Source of the DNA: Streptomyces populi
Lineage (GTDB): Bacteria; Actinomycetota; Actinomycetes; Streptomycetales; Streptomycetaceae
NCBI RefSeq assembly: GCF_002911015.1
Contig: NZ_KZ626843.1
Coordinates: forward strand, 1-64,000
Length of the DNA: 64,000 nt
Direction: 5' to 3'
Within the stretch, counting starts at the first letter, position 1; each line of letters opens with the position of its first letter. The position numbers and the translations under genes are program-made. Of the stretch, positions 42,483 through 52,326 are shown piece by piece. The notes below the pieces were generated by a model. That model did no database searches. It was not told where the DNA came from and was given only the letters and a program-made list of their open reading frames with translations.

Positions 42483-43144
42483 GAGGTGGCCTCACTGCTC
42501 TGGGCGGCGACCTCGGCGTCCGCCTCGGCGGCCTCCCGGCGGACCGTGACGACCCGCTGGATCAGCGTGACGAGGCTGCCCACGGCGACGATCCACAGCG
42601 CGATGGGCAGCAGCACCTGGATGCCGGGCACCCCGAACGTGTGCAGACCCGCCAGACCGGCCGCGACCAGCGAGATCACCAGCCGCTCCGCGCGCTCGAC
42701 GAGACCGTTGACCGCGACCGGCAGACCGATCGACTCGCCGCGGGCCTTGGTGTACGACACCACCTGGCCGCTGGCCAGGCAGAAGATCGAGACGGCGCAC
42801 AGGACGTTGTCGTCGCCGTTGCCCGCGTACCAGAGTGCGAAGCCGCCGAAGATCGCGCCGTCGGCGACCCGGTCGAGGGTGGAGTCCAGGAAGGCGCCCC
42901 AGCGGCTGGAGCGGCCGAGCTGGCGTGCCATGTTCCCGTCGACCAGGTCGGAGAACACGAAGAGCGTGATGACGATCGTTCCCCAGAAGAACTCGCCCCG
43001 GGGGAAGAAGACCAGTGCGCCCGCCACGACTCCGGCCGTGCCCAGGAGAGTGACCGTGTCGGGGCTCACCCCCCGGCGGACGAGAAACGCGGCGAACGGT
43101 GTGAGGACACGCGTGAAGAATGCACGCGCGTACTTGTTCAGCAT
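42479..43144 (-). CDS. pgsA: CDP-alcohol phosphatidyltransferase (phosphatidylinositol phosphate synthase)
   Basis: The 221-residue membrane enzyme has the complete CDP-alcohol motif at residues 66-91 (D66, D69, G70, A73, R74, G83, D87, D91). By context it makes phosphatidylinositol phosphate from CDP-diacylglycerol and inositol phosphate for PIMs. The start is ATG 43144, with GGGAAGG four bases upstream, preferred over upstream in-frame ATGs lacking one. It is first in pgsA-patA-pimA. Confidence 0.94.
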   Translation of the reverse strand: MLNKYARAFFTRVLTPFAAFLVRRGVSPDTVTLLGTAGVVAGALVFFPRGEFFWGTIVITLFVFSDLVDGNMARQLGRSSRWGAFLDSTLDRVADGAIFGGFALWYAGNGDDNVLCAVSIFCLASGQVVSYTKARGESIGLPVAVNGLVERAERLVISLVAAGLAGLHTFGVPGIQVLLPIALWIVAVGSLVTLIQRVVTVRREAAEADAEVAAQSSEATS

Positions 43145-43454
43145 GGCCTTCCCGAGGGTCGGTGTCGCCGGGCGGCCCCTGCTGGCCGTCGGCTGGCCCA
43201 TCGTAGCCACGCGTGCGCTTGTGCGATGTCCGGGCACCCGCACCCCGTGTCACGGCCCGGTGCCGCCGGTGTCACGGCGCGATCGCGCCGTCCGCCGTCC
43301 CTCGTATGGACGCGGGGTGACGCGAGTGCAAAGCTCGAAGACACCGCGGGCGTCACCGGAGCCGCCACCGCTGGGGTGCCCCCGGACGGGATCTGGGGGA
43401 GGCCCGGCATCTCCCGCGCCCACAGAGACCTCACCGTGCACGGGAGGCAGGACC
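43145..43454. other. Divergent intergenic region pgsA / EF-G-like gene, 310 bases
   Basis: Both flanking genes read outward, so promoters for each are expected. A minus-strand TACGAT -10-like hexamer lies at 43200-43205. Two direct copies of GTGTCACGGC lie 22 bases apart (43247 and 43269). The right-hand end holds the GGGAGG ribosome-binding site of the EF-G-like gene. I see no coding frame. Confidence 0.5.
43247..43278. repeat. Direct repeat GTGTCACGGC x2, spaced two helical turns
   Basis: Two identical 10-mers start at 43247 and 43269, a 22-base step that would place them on the same DNA face. The first copy is preceded by C, making the palindromic core CGTGTCACG. They lie in the divergent pgsA / EF-G-like promoter region and could be regulator sites. 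Confidence 0.4.
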
Positions 43455-45650
43455 ATGGGCGACAAGGCGAACGCACACCCCGGAGCCGCCGGCAGGGCTA
43501 CGGCGGCCGACCACCCCGCGTCCGTACGGAATGTGGTGCTGGTCGGCCACAGCGGATCGGGCAAGACGACATTGGTGGAGGCTCTCGCGCTGACGGCGGG
43601 AGCGGTGAACCGGGCGGGCCGCGTGGAGGACGGCGGCACCGTCTCCGACTACGACGAGATCGAGCACCGGCAGCAGCGTTCGGTGCAGCTCTCCCTGGTA
43701 CCCGTCGACTGGGACGGGTTCAAGATCAACCTTCTCGACACCCCCGGATACGCCGACTTCGTCGGCGAACTGAGGGCCGGTCTGCGAGCGGCGGACGCGG
43801 CCCTCTTCGTCGTCTCGGCCTCGGACGGGGTGGACGGCTCGACCCGGATGCTGTGGGAGGAGTGCGCGGCCGTCGGCATGCCGCGGGCCATCGTGATCAC
43901 CCACCTCGAGTCGGCCCGGTCGGACTTCGAGGAGATGACCGCGACCTGCGCGCAGGCGTTCGGCGGGGACGACCCCGACGCCGTGCTCCCGCTGTACCTG
44001 CCGCTGCACGGCGCCGCGGGGCCGGACGGGCACGCGCCCGTGACCGGTCTGATCGGCCTGCTCACCCAGCAGCTGTTCGACTACTCCTCGGGGGAGCGCA
44101 AGGAGGCGGACCCGGGGCCCGAGCAGCAGGAGCTCATCGAGACGGCCCGCAACCGGCTGATCGAGGGGATCATCGCCGAGAGCGAGGACGAGACCCTCAT
44201 GGACCGCTATCTCGGCGGCGAGGAGATCGACCTCAAGACACTCGTGCAGGACCTGGAGCGGGCCGTGGCCCGCGGAAGCTTCTTCCCGGTCCTGGCCGCC
44301 GCGCCCGCCGCCGAGGGAGCCCGGCAGGGGCTCGGCACGGTCGAACTCCTCGAACTGGTCACGGGCGGCTTCCCCACCCCGCTGGAGCGCCCGGCGCCCA
44401 CCGTGACCACCCCGGACGGAGCGCCGCGCGAGGTGAATGCCTGCGACCCGGACGGGCCGCTGGTCGCGGAGGTCGTGAAGACCGCGTCCGACCCGTACGT
44501 GGGCCGGGTCTCCCTGGTCCGGGTCTTCTCCGGAACCCTCCGCCCCGACGCGACGGTGCACATCTCCGGGCACGGACTGACCGACCGCGGGCACGAGGAC
44601 CACGACGTCGACGAGCGGATCGGCGCCCTGTCCGCACCGTTCGGCAAGCAGCAGCGCGCCCTCACCCACTGCATCGCGGGCGACCTCGCCAGCGTGGCGA
44701 AACTGAACCGCGCCGAGACCGGGGACACCCTCTCGGCCAAGGACGACCCGCTGCTCATGGAGCCGTGGCAGATGCCCGACCCGCTGCTCCCGCTCGCCAT
44801 CGAGGCGCACAGCAAGGCGGACGAGGACAAGCTCTCCCAGGGGCTCGGCCGGCTGGTGGCCGAGGACCCCACCATGCGCCTGGAGCAGAACCAGAACACC
44901 CATCAGGTCGTCCTGTGGTGCCTGGGCGAGGCGCACGCGGACGTCGCCCTGGAACGGCTGCGCAACCGGTACGGCGTGCAGGTCGACGTGGTCCCGCACA
45001 AGGTCTCCCTGCGCGAGACGTTCGCCGGTCCGTCCACCGGGCGCGGACGCCACGTCAAACAGTCCGGCGGGCACGGCCAGTTCGCGATCTGCGAGATCGA
45101 GGTGGAACCGCTGCCGAACGGCTCGGGCATCGAGTTCGTGGACAAGGTGGTCGGCGGCGCGGTCCCCCGGCAGTTCATCCCCTCCGTCGAGAAGGGCGTG
45201 CGCGCCCAGGCGGCCAAGGGCGTGGTCGCCGGCTACCCGCTCATCGACGTACGGGTCACGCTGAAGGACGGCAAGGCGCACTCGGTGGACTCCTCCGACG
45301 CCGCGTTCCAGACGGCGGGCGCGCTCGCGCTGCGCGAGGCGGCCCGCGACGCCGTGATCCACCTCCTGGAACCGGTGGCGGAGGTGAGCGTCCTGGTCGG
45401 CGACGACTACGTGGGCCCGGTGATGAGCGACCTGTCGGGACGGCGCGGCCGGGTGGTCGGCACCGAGCAGGCGGCCGGCGGGCGCACCCTCGTCCGCGCC
45501 GAGGTGCCGGAGATCGAGATCGGGCGGTACGCCGTCGACCTGCGGTCCGTCTCGCACGGGACGGCGCGCTTCGACCGGCGTTACGCACGGCACGAACCCA
45601 TGCCGCAGCACATCGCCGAGCGGCTCCGCGAACAGGACCCGGGTACCTGA
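43455..45650 (+). CDS. Elongation factor G-like protein (EF-G2 type)
   Basis: The 731-residue protein aligns along its length with EF-G and with mycobacterial FusA2. Walker A GHSGSGKT spans 31-38 and G3 is DTPGYADF at 95-102. The G4 guanine-recognition motif, NKxD in EF-G and TKLD in FusA2, reads THLE at 149-152. C-terminal domains IV-V (GRGRHVKQSGGHGQFA, GGAVPRQFIPSVEKG) are intact. The mycobacterial relative lacks ribosome-dependent GTPase activity. The ATG has GGGAGG upstream. The exact role is not known. Confidence 0.93.
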   Translation: MGDKANAHPGAAGRATAADHPASVRNVVLVGHSGSGKTTLVEALALTAGAVNRAGRVEDGGTVSDYDEIEHRQQRSVQLSLVPVDWDGFKINLLDTPGYADFVGELRAGLRAADAALFVVSASDGVDGSTRMLWEECAAVGMPRAIVITHLESARSDFEEMTATCAQAFGGDDPDAVLPLYLPLHGAAGPDGHAPVTGLIGLLTQQLFDYSSGERKEADPGPEQQELIETARNRLIEGIIAESEDETLMDRYLGGEEIDLKTLVQDLERAVARGSFFPVLAAAPAAEGARQGLGTVELLELVTGGFPTPLERPAPTVTTPDGAPREVNACDPDGPLVAEVVKTASDPYVGRVSLVRVFSGTLRPDATVHISGHGLTDRGHEDHDVDERIGALSAPFGKQQRALTHCIAGDLASVAKLNRAETGDTLSAKDDPLLMEPWQMPDPLLPLAIEAHSKADEDKLSQGLGRLVAEDPTMRLEQNQNTHQVVLWCLGEAHADVALERLRNRYGVQVDVVPHKVSLRETFAGPSTGRGRHVKQSGGHGQFAICEIEVEPLPNGSGIEFVDKVVGGAVPRQFIPSVEKGVRAQAAKGVVAGYPLIDVRVTLKDGKAHSVDSSDAAFQTAGALALREAARDAVIHLLEPVAEVSVLVGDDYVGPVMSDLSGRRGRVVGTEQAAGGRTLVRAEVPEIEIGRYAVDLRSVSHGTARFDRRYARHEPMPQHIAERLREQDPGT

Positions 45651-45690
45651 AGGCCCTGCGCCCCCCGGTCACTTCTTCGGGGGTTTCATC

Positions 45691-45722
45691 CGTCGGTGGG
45701 CGGCTTCGGCCGTCCGCCGACG
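45691..45722 (+). terminator. Terminator of the EF-G-like gene
   Basis: A 14-bp stem with two wobble pairs (CGTCGGTGGGCGGC against GCCGTCCGCCGACG) is capped by a stable TTCG tetraloop, 41 bases past the stop codon. Confidence 0.75.
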
Positions 45723-45781
45723 AATGTCGGCCGCGGCCGATACTCTGAGAACTGATCAAGACGAAGACCTGATCAACAGGT

Positions 45782-47497
45782 GTGCGGGACACCGAAGTCG
45801 GGAAGGCCGCAGGAGCGGGGGCGGCGGCGATGGGGGCGGAAGTGGCATTCGACGGTTTCGATTTCACTCCCGGGGCGCAGGTGCCGCTCACGGGCTCCGC
45901 GGGGCAGACGGCGGCGACCTTCGCCCTCGCCTCGGCGGCGTACCGCGACAGTCCCATGGAGGAGATCCTCAAGGCCGACAACGAGTGGCACCAGTCCACG
46001 GTGAAGGCCGGCCGGATCAAGCTGTTCGCGCCGAACCTCGGCGAGGCCTTCGCGGGAGCCGTCGCCGCCCGCATGCTGGGCGCGGGCCGCGCTCCGCTCA
46101 TCCAGTCCTTCGGCACCGAGCCGCAGGTCGTCGTGGAGCACTGTCTCGCGGCGACCAACATCCGCCGGGAGCGCGACAACTGGCTGTCGGCCGTCATGGT
46201 GCTCTGCGGGCTGCTGTTCCTGCCCGGACTGCTGGTGTGGCTGATGGTCTTCCAGATCCGTACGCAGATCGCCAAGCGCGCGGACAAGCGGGGTTCCGCG
46301 CTCGGCACCACCCTCCTGTTCGCCGTCGGCGCCCTGGCCGTCCTCTTCCTCGTCCGCATGCCGTTCACGGGCTTCTGGGCCTGGTACGCGCGCGCCGCGG
46401 TGGTCCTTCCGGTCGTCGGCTGGCTGTGGGCGAAGCAGATCTGCGAGCGCACCGCCAAGGATCTGCGGGAGCGCTGGGACGGCCTGCTGTCGGGCGGGGG
46501 CATCGGCGCCAAGATCCCCGAGGCGGTCCCCGGCAGCCCCGGTGAGACGGCGGCGGAGCAGTTGCGCCAGTCGCTCGCCCGGCTCAGCGCGGAGCAGCAG
46601 TCCAACTCGGTCTTCTACGCGGGCCCCAAGGGCGTGCTCGGCATGGGCACCCGCTGGGGCAGCTGGCAGCTCGCCGAGGACCTGGTGGCGCAGGACCCGA
46701 AGAAGGAGATCCACCCGTTCCGCAGCTGGGACGTCATCCGCAGCATCCACGACCAGTTGCGCATGCTGGAGCGCGGCCCGCTCAACACCGGTGGTTTTCC
46801 GGCGCCTTCGATAAAGCACTGGATCGTCACCCCGATCGGCGAGAAGGCGACCGCGGTGTCCCGGCCGGGCGGCACGGACGTGGACGCCTACACGGTCAAG
46901 ACGCACGCCGTGCAGGACATCTGCAACAAGCAGCAGTTCGGCAGCGGGGACCGGCACTACCTCGGGGTCCAGTGGACGCTCTGGGACGGCCAGCTGATCA
47001 TCACCATGATGATCACGGTGACCGTGCTGCACCAGACGCTGCGCATCGAGGTGACCGGGCATGCGCTGGGGCCGGTGAACCCGCTGTTCACCACCAAGCC
47101 GGAGGCCCCCACCAAGGAGGTCGCCAAGACCGTCAAGTTCTGGGAGACCCGCAAGGTGAGCCTGCCGCTGGTCACCGCGGACGAGGTCGTACGGCTCGCG
47201 GCACGGGCACCCCTGACCTGGTATCCGCCGCTGCTGAACTGGATCGGCGGGAGCCTCGGGCTGCCCGAGCCCTTCGGTCTGCGGCACGCCTGGGCCGATC
47301 AGCCGTGGCGGCACCGTTTCATGGCGGACGACGCGCTGCGGGCCGCGACGCCCGTGCTGCGCGTGGTGCACTCGGCGGCGATCAAGGTCCTCGAGGAGAA
47401 CGGCGTCGACACGGAGAAGTTCGGCAACCGCTCGGCCTTCCTCAGCACGGCGGTGCAGGACCCCTCGCCGCGCAAGGCCGACGTGTACGACGCCTAG
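45782..47497 (+). CDS. Membrane protein of unknown function, 571 residues
   Basis: I do not recognise the family. The N-terminal 115 residues look soluble. Two to four hydrophobic segments follow (LSAVMVLCGLLFLPGLLVWLMVF; LGTTLLFAVGALAVLFLV; WYARAAVVLPVVGWLW), and then a long soluble region with GVLGMGTRWGSWQLAEDLVAQ and a central WTLWDGQLIITMMITVTVLHQ stretch. The start is uncertain: GTG 45782 gives 571 residues and ATG 45830 gives 555, neither with a strong ribosome-binding site. It lies between the EF-G-like gene and a HIT-family gene. Confidence 0.82.
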   Translation: MRDTEVGKAAGAGAAAMGAEVAFDGFDFTPGAQVPLTGSAGQTAATFALASAAYRDSPMEEILKADNEWHQSTVKAGRIKLFAPNLGEAFAGAVAARMLGAGRAPLIQSFGTEPQVVVEHCLAATNIRRERDNWLSAVMVLCGLLFLPGLLVWLMVFQIRTQIAKRADKRGSALGTTLLFAVGALAVLFLVRMPFTGFWAWYARAAVVLPVVGWLWAKQICERTAKDLRERWDGLLSGGGIGAKIPEAVPGSPGETAAEQLRQSLARLSAEQQSNSVFYAGPKGVLGMGTRWGSWQLAEDLVAQDPKKEIHPFRSWDVIRSIHDQLRMLERGPLNTGGFPAPSIKHWIVTPIGEKATAVSRPGGTDVDAYTVKTHAVQDICNKQQFGSGDRHYLGVQWTLWDGQLIITMMITVTVLHQTLRIEVTGHALGPVNPLFTTKPEAPTKEVAKTVKFWETRKVSLPLVTADEVVRLAARAPLTWYPPLLNWIGGSLGLPEPFGLRHAWADQPWRHRFMADDALRAATPVLRVVHSAAIKVLEENGVDTEKFGNRSAFLSTAVQDPSPRKADVYDA

Positions 47498-47531
47498 CCG
47501 CACGACGGTCGCGCCCGGGGCGCGACGGCGG

Positions 47532-47557
47532 CCGGGGCGCCCGGTGGGGCGCCCCGG
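47532..47557. terminator. Bidirectional terminator between the 571-residue gene and HIT gene
   Basis: An 11-bp GC stem (CCGGGGCGCCC and complement) with a GGTG loop lies between two convergent genes, 34 bases after one stop and six from the other. Confidence 0.75.
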
Positions 47558-47563
47558 ACCCGG

Positions 47564-48124
47564 CTACGCGGTGGGCCAGGCCTCCGCCAGCATCTTGCGG
47601 GTGTCCGCGAGAAGCTGCGGCAGGACCTTGGTGTGGCCGACGACCGGCATGAAGTTGGTGTCGCCGCCCCAGCGGGGCACGATGTGCTGGTGCAGATGGG
47701 CGGCGATGCCGGCGCCCGCGACGGTTCCCTGGTTCATGCCGATGTTGAAGCCGTGGGCACCGGAGGCGGTGCGCAGGGCGGTCATGGCCTGCTTGGTCAG
47801 CTCACCGAGTTCGGCGGTCTCCGGCCCGGTGAGGTCCGTGTAGTCGGCGACGTGCCGGTAGGGCACGACCATGAGGTGCCCGCCGTTGTACGGGTAGAGG
47901 TTGAGCACCGCGTACACGTGCTCTCCGCGCCTGACGATCAGCCCGTCCTCGTCGGACTTGGCCGGTATCGAGCAGAACGGACAACCGTCGTCGGCCCCCG
48001 GGCCGGTGGGCTTGTTCTCGCCCTGGATGTAAGCCATCCGGTGGGGCGTCCAAAGGCGCTGGAACGCGTCCTGCGTTCCCACTCCGATCTGCTGCTCCGG
48101 CTCACTCGTCATGTGTTGCAGCAT
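47564..48124 (-). CDS. HIT-family nucleotide hydrolase/phosphorylase (Ap4A phosphorylase-like)
   Basis: The 186-residue protein has the histidine triad HLHQH at 143-147, a likely zinc pair CPFC at 48-51 and NLYPYNGGHLMVVPYRH. The mycobacterial neighbour of thrS, Rv2613c, is an Ap4A phosphorylase of this type. Aminoacyl-tRNA synthetases make Ap4A, which fits the thrS context. GCGAAG upstream favours the ATG at 48124; ATG 48112 (182 residues) is also possible. Confidence 0.92.
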   Translation of the reverse strand: MLQHMTSEPEQQIGVGTQDAFQRLWTPHRMAYIQGENKPTGPGADDGCPFCSIPAKSDEDGLIVRRGEHVYAVLNLYPYNGGHLMVVPYRHVADYTDLTGPETAELGELTKQAMTALRTASGAHGFNIGMNQGTVAGAGIAAHLHQHIVPRWGGDTNFMPVVGHTKVLPQLLADTRKMLAEAWPTA

Positions 48125-48191
48125 ATTGCTTCGCCCGTTCGCGGCGTGTCGGCGGGTACCGGACGAAGGAGCCCCCGGCCAAGCTGTGGCC

Positions 48192-48851
48192 ATGGACGAC
48201 GACAGCCCGATGACCCGCTGGGAGCACCGCACCGAGGTACCCCTGTCGATCGCGTCACTGCTGTTCCTCGCCGCGTACGCGGTCCACGTCCTGGCGCACC
48301 GTCTGCCCGGGGCGGCACGCGACGTCTGCTTCTCGGTGATCATGGCCACCTGGGCGGCGTTCCTCGTCGACTACCTGGTGCGCTGGCGGCTGAGCGGACA
48401 GGGCCGGCGGTTCGTCCGGCACCACGTGCTGGACACCGTCGTCCTCATCCTGCCGCTCCTGCGTCCCCTGAGGGTCGTCAAGCTCTACGACGCCGTGCAG
48501 CGGCGGCGCGGAGAGCCCCGTCTCCCGCTGTACGCACGGGTGATCTTCTACGCGAGCCTCTCGGTCCTGCTGCTCGGCTTCTCGGGCGCCCTCGCCGTCT
48601 ACCAGGCCGAGTACCAGGCGCCCCACGCGACGATCGTCACCTTCGGCGACTCGGTGTGGTGGGCCGCCTCCACGCTCGCGACCGTCGGGTACGGCGACGT
48701 GACGCCGGTGACGCCGATGGGGCGGACGATCGCGGTCGCCATGATGGCGTGCGGTCTGGGGCTGCTCGGCGCGGTGACGGGCTCGTTCTCCTCCTGGCTG
48801 CTGCAGGTGTTCTCGCGCGAGGGCGACGACGTGAGGCCCCCGGGAAGCTGA
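48192..48851 (+). CDS. Two-pore-helix potassium channel family protein
   Basis: The 219-residue protein has four N-terminal hydrophobic segments and a pore loop with the K+ selectivity filter TVGYGD at 164-169. A last helix (IAVAMMACGLGLLGAVTGSF) follows. The third and fourth segments (LDTVVLILPLLRPLRVVKLYDAVQRRR) resemble a reduced voltage-sensor region with few Arg. It is an insertion between the HIT gene and thrS relative to mycobacteria. The stop codon TGA forms the loop of a strong terminator hairpin. The ATG at 48192 has a poor ribosome-binding site. Confidence 0.9.
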   Translation: MDDDSPMTRWEHRTEVPLSIASLLFLAAYAVHVLAHRLPGAARDVCFSVIMATWAAFLVDYLVRWRLSGQGRRFVRHHVLDTVVLILPLLRPLRVVKLYDAVQRRRGEPRLPLYARVIFYASLSVLLLGFSGALAVYQAEYQAPHATIVTFGDSVWWAASTLATVGYGDVTPVTPMGRTIAVAMMACGLGLLGAVTGSFSSWLLQVFSREGDDVRPPGS

Positions 48852-48867
48852 GCTTCCCGGGGGCCTC
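48833..48867. terminator. Bidirectional terminator with the K+ channel stop codon as its loop
   Basis: A perfect 16-bp stem (GAGGCCCCCGGGAAGC and complement) closes a TGA loop, which is the stop codon of the channel gene. On the other strand it terminates the thrS transcript just past the mini-CRISPR; its outer arm overlaps the end of the distal repeat by five bases. Confidence 0.85.
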
Positions 48868-48952
48868 GAACCCCGCGTGTGCGGGGAGCATGTCGACATC
48901 TGCCAGGTCCGACCGACTGCGTCGGGAACATCCCCACTCACGCGGGGACAAC
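48863..48952 (-). CRISPR. Two-repeat type I-E-like mini-CRISPR in the thrS 3' UTR, one thrS-matching spacer
   Basis: Read on the minus strand, repeat A (48952 to 48924, 29 nt, starts GTTGTCCCCGCGTGAG) is followed by a 32-nt spacer (48923 to 48892) and repeat B (48891 to 48863, starts ATGCTCCCCGCACACG). The period is exactly 61. Repeat A matches the common actinobacterial I-E consensus at about 25 of 29 positions by my recollection. Repeat B matches up to GCGGGG and then decays at its 3' end, as terminal repeats do. Both keep the CCCCGC stem. Repeat A starts one base after the thrS TGA. The spacer matches thrS codons 492-502 (49457 to 49426) at 27 of 32 positions. No leader or cas genes are seen. 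Confidence 0.8.
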
Positions 48953-48953
48953 G

Positions 48954-50930
<1,977 letters not shown>

Positions 50931-50990
50931 CGGTCTCTCCTGACTGAAGGGGTCCCGCACCACGTACGGCATGGCGCGGCAATGCCCCGA

Positions 50991-50996
50991 ATCCTA
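50991..50996 (-). promoter_or_regulatory. Candidate thrS -10 hexamer
   Basis: On the minus strand TAGGAT lies 61 bases upstream of the thrS GTG. It matches the Streptomyces housekeeping -10 well, but no good -35 is seen at 17-19 bases, so support is limited. Confidence 0.35.
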
Positions 50997-51108
50997 CCGA
51001 GCCGGGGGTCCCCTCCGCGAAACGGTTGTGGACGGTGCGCTCCGGTCCGCGCCGCGCGGGCGCCCGGATCCCCGCCGTACCGCGCCCGGCGCTCGCCGTC
51101 CGCGCGCC

Positions 51109-52326
51109 TCAGTCCTCGCTGCACGCCTCCTCGAAGAAGTCCAGGTTCTCCTGGAGCGACTTCATCAGCCGGTCCCGTTCGGCCTCGTCCACCTGGACGG
51201 GTACGACTCCGGTGGCGTCCGTGAGCCTGCGGAAGCCGCCGCGGCTCTCCAGACGGCCGTGCACCCGTACCGGCAGTCCGACGATGTGCGCCTGGCCCGC
51301 GATCCGGTACGCCTCCTCGTCGAGGGTCATCCGGACGTGCGGGACCTCGGCGCCCGCGATGACCCGCAGCCGTACCGTGCCGGCCCCGCGCGGGCCCGAC
51401 CTGCGCATCCGGACCACGGCACCGGTGAGCCTGACCGGCACGGACGGCTCCTCGCGCAGATAGCGGGCCCCGGCCTCGCGCAGCACGGGCAGGTCGCCGG
51501 GCGAGAACTCGACGGGCTCGGCGGGGTTCGCTCCGCCCTCGGGGACGCCCGCGGCGGGTGACCACTCGACGGTGATCCGGGCGCCCTCGGTGCCCCGGAC
51601 GAGGGCCACCAGGGACTCCGTCAGCTCATGACTGACGCCCGCCTCGACGGCCGCGTCGAAGGCGTCCATGCCGCCGGTGGCCCGCTGGTAGTCGATGGCC
51701 TCGCGGGCGGCGCACAGCGCCTCGTGCAGGCGCACGGCGAGCGGCCGGCCCGTGGTGACGGGCACGAAGGCGGTGAGGCCGCGGCCGCCCGGTTCCGCGC
51801 CGACCAGGACGTTCTCCAGGGAGGCGCCGGCCGCCCTGCGGTGGCGGGCGCCGTAGTAGCCGGCCCGCGCGCGGGCCGCGAGCGCGCCGGCGAGCAGCAT
51901 CTGGCGGGCGGCCCCGCGGGTCCGCTCCTCGACGGTCCAGGGCGCCGCGCCCACGGGACCGGTCGGGACGTCCCGCCACCAGTGGATCTCGTCGCTGGGC
52001 ACGGCGAGGGCGAGGAGGACGTCACGCGCGGACGGGGAGGCGCTGCGGGCGAGCGCGACGAGCGCCTCGCCGAGGAGGTCGTCGCTGTCGGGGAAGGCCC
52101 GGTTCTCCGGCACCAGCAGGCTGGTGCCGCCGCCCCCGGGCCCGGGTGGGGTCCACCTGCCGTACCGCCCGGCCGCTCCCCCGCGGCGCTGCCAGCCGTG
52201 GCGCCGCAGCAGCGCGCCGAGAACGGCCGGGTCCACCTGGTCGGGGGCCGGCGGATCGTTCCAGAAGGCTTCGGCAGGATGGGGCCTGACCGGCCGGAGG
52301 ACCTCGTCGATGGGGCGGTGTGTCAT
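51109..52326 (-). CDS. Hypothetical protein with OB-like C-terminal region
   Basis: The 405-residue protein starts MTHRPIDEVLRPVRPHPAEAFWNDPP and has an Ala/Gly-rich middle with RHRRAAGASLENVLVG. The C-terminal 130 residues (VRLTGAVVRMRRSGPRG, VHGRLESRGGFRRLTDATGVVPVQVDE) look like a beta-barrel or OB-type module. The protein ends in an acidic FFEEACSED. No catalytic motif is visible. Its ATG overlaps the stop of the DUF4365 gene by four bases, so the two proteins are probably partners. I do not recognise a function. Confidence 0.82.
   Translation of the reverse strand: MTHRPIDEVLRPVRPHPAEAFWNDPPAPDQVDPAVLGALLRRHGWQRRGGAAGRYGRWTPPGPGGGGTSLLVPENRAFPDSDDLLGEALVALARSASPSARDVLLALAVPSDEIHWWRDVPTGPVGAAPWTVEERTRGAARQMLLAGALAARARAGYYGARHRRAAGASLENVLVGAEPGGRGLTAFVPVTTGRPLAVRLHEALCAAREAIDYQRATGGMDAFDAAVEAGVSHELTESLVALVRGTEGARITVEWSPAAGVPEGGANPAEPVEFSPGDLPVLREAGARYLREEPSVPVRLTGAVVRMRRSGPRGAGTVRLRVIAGAEVPHVRMTLDEEAYRIAGQAHIVGLPVRVHGRLESRGGFRRLTDATGVVPVQVDEAERDRLMKSLQENLDFFEEACSED

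Noticed and set aside
48192..48851. Voltage-gated K+ channel
   Set aside because: The filter TVGYGD is clear, but the would-be S4 segment has few regularly spaced Arg, so I call only a K+ channel family protein.
48924..48952. Repeat A taken as only a terminator hairpin of thrS
   Set aside because: Its stem is interrupted by a wobble and it has a second copy exactly 61 bases away with a matching 5' half. A separate, much stronger hairpin terminator follows, so CRISPR repeat identity explains it better.
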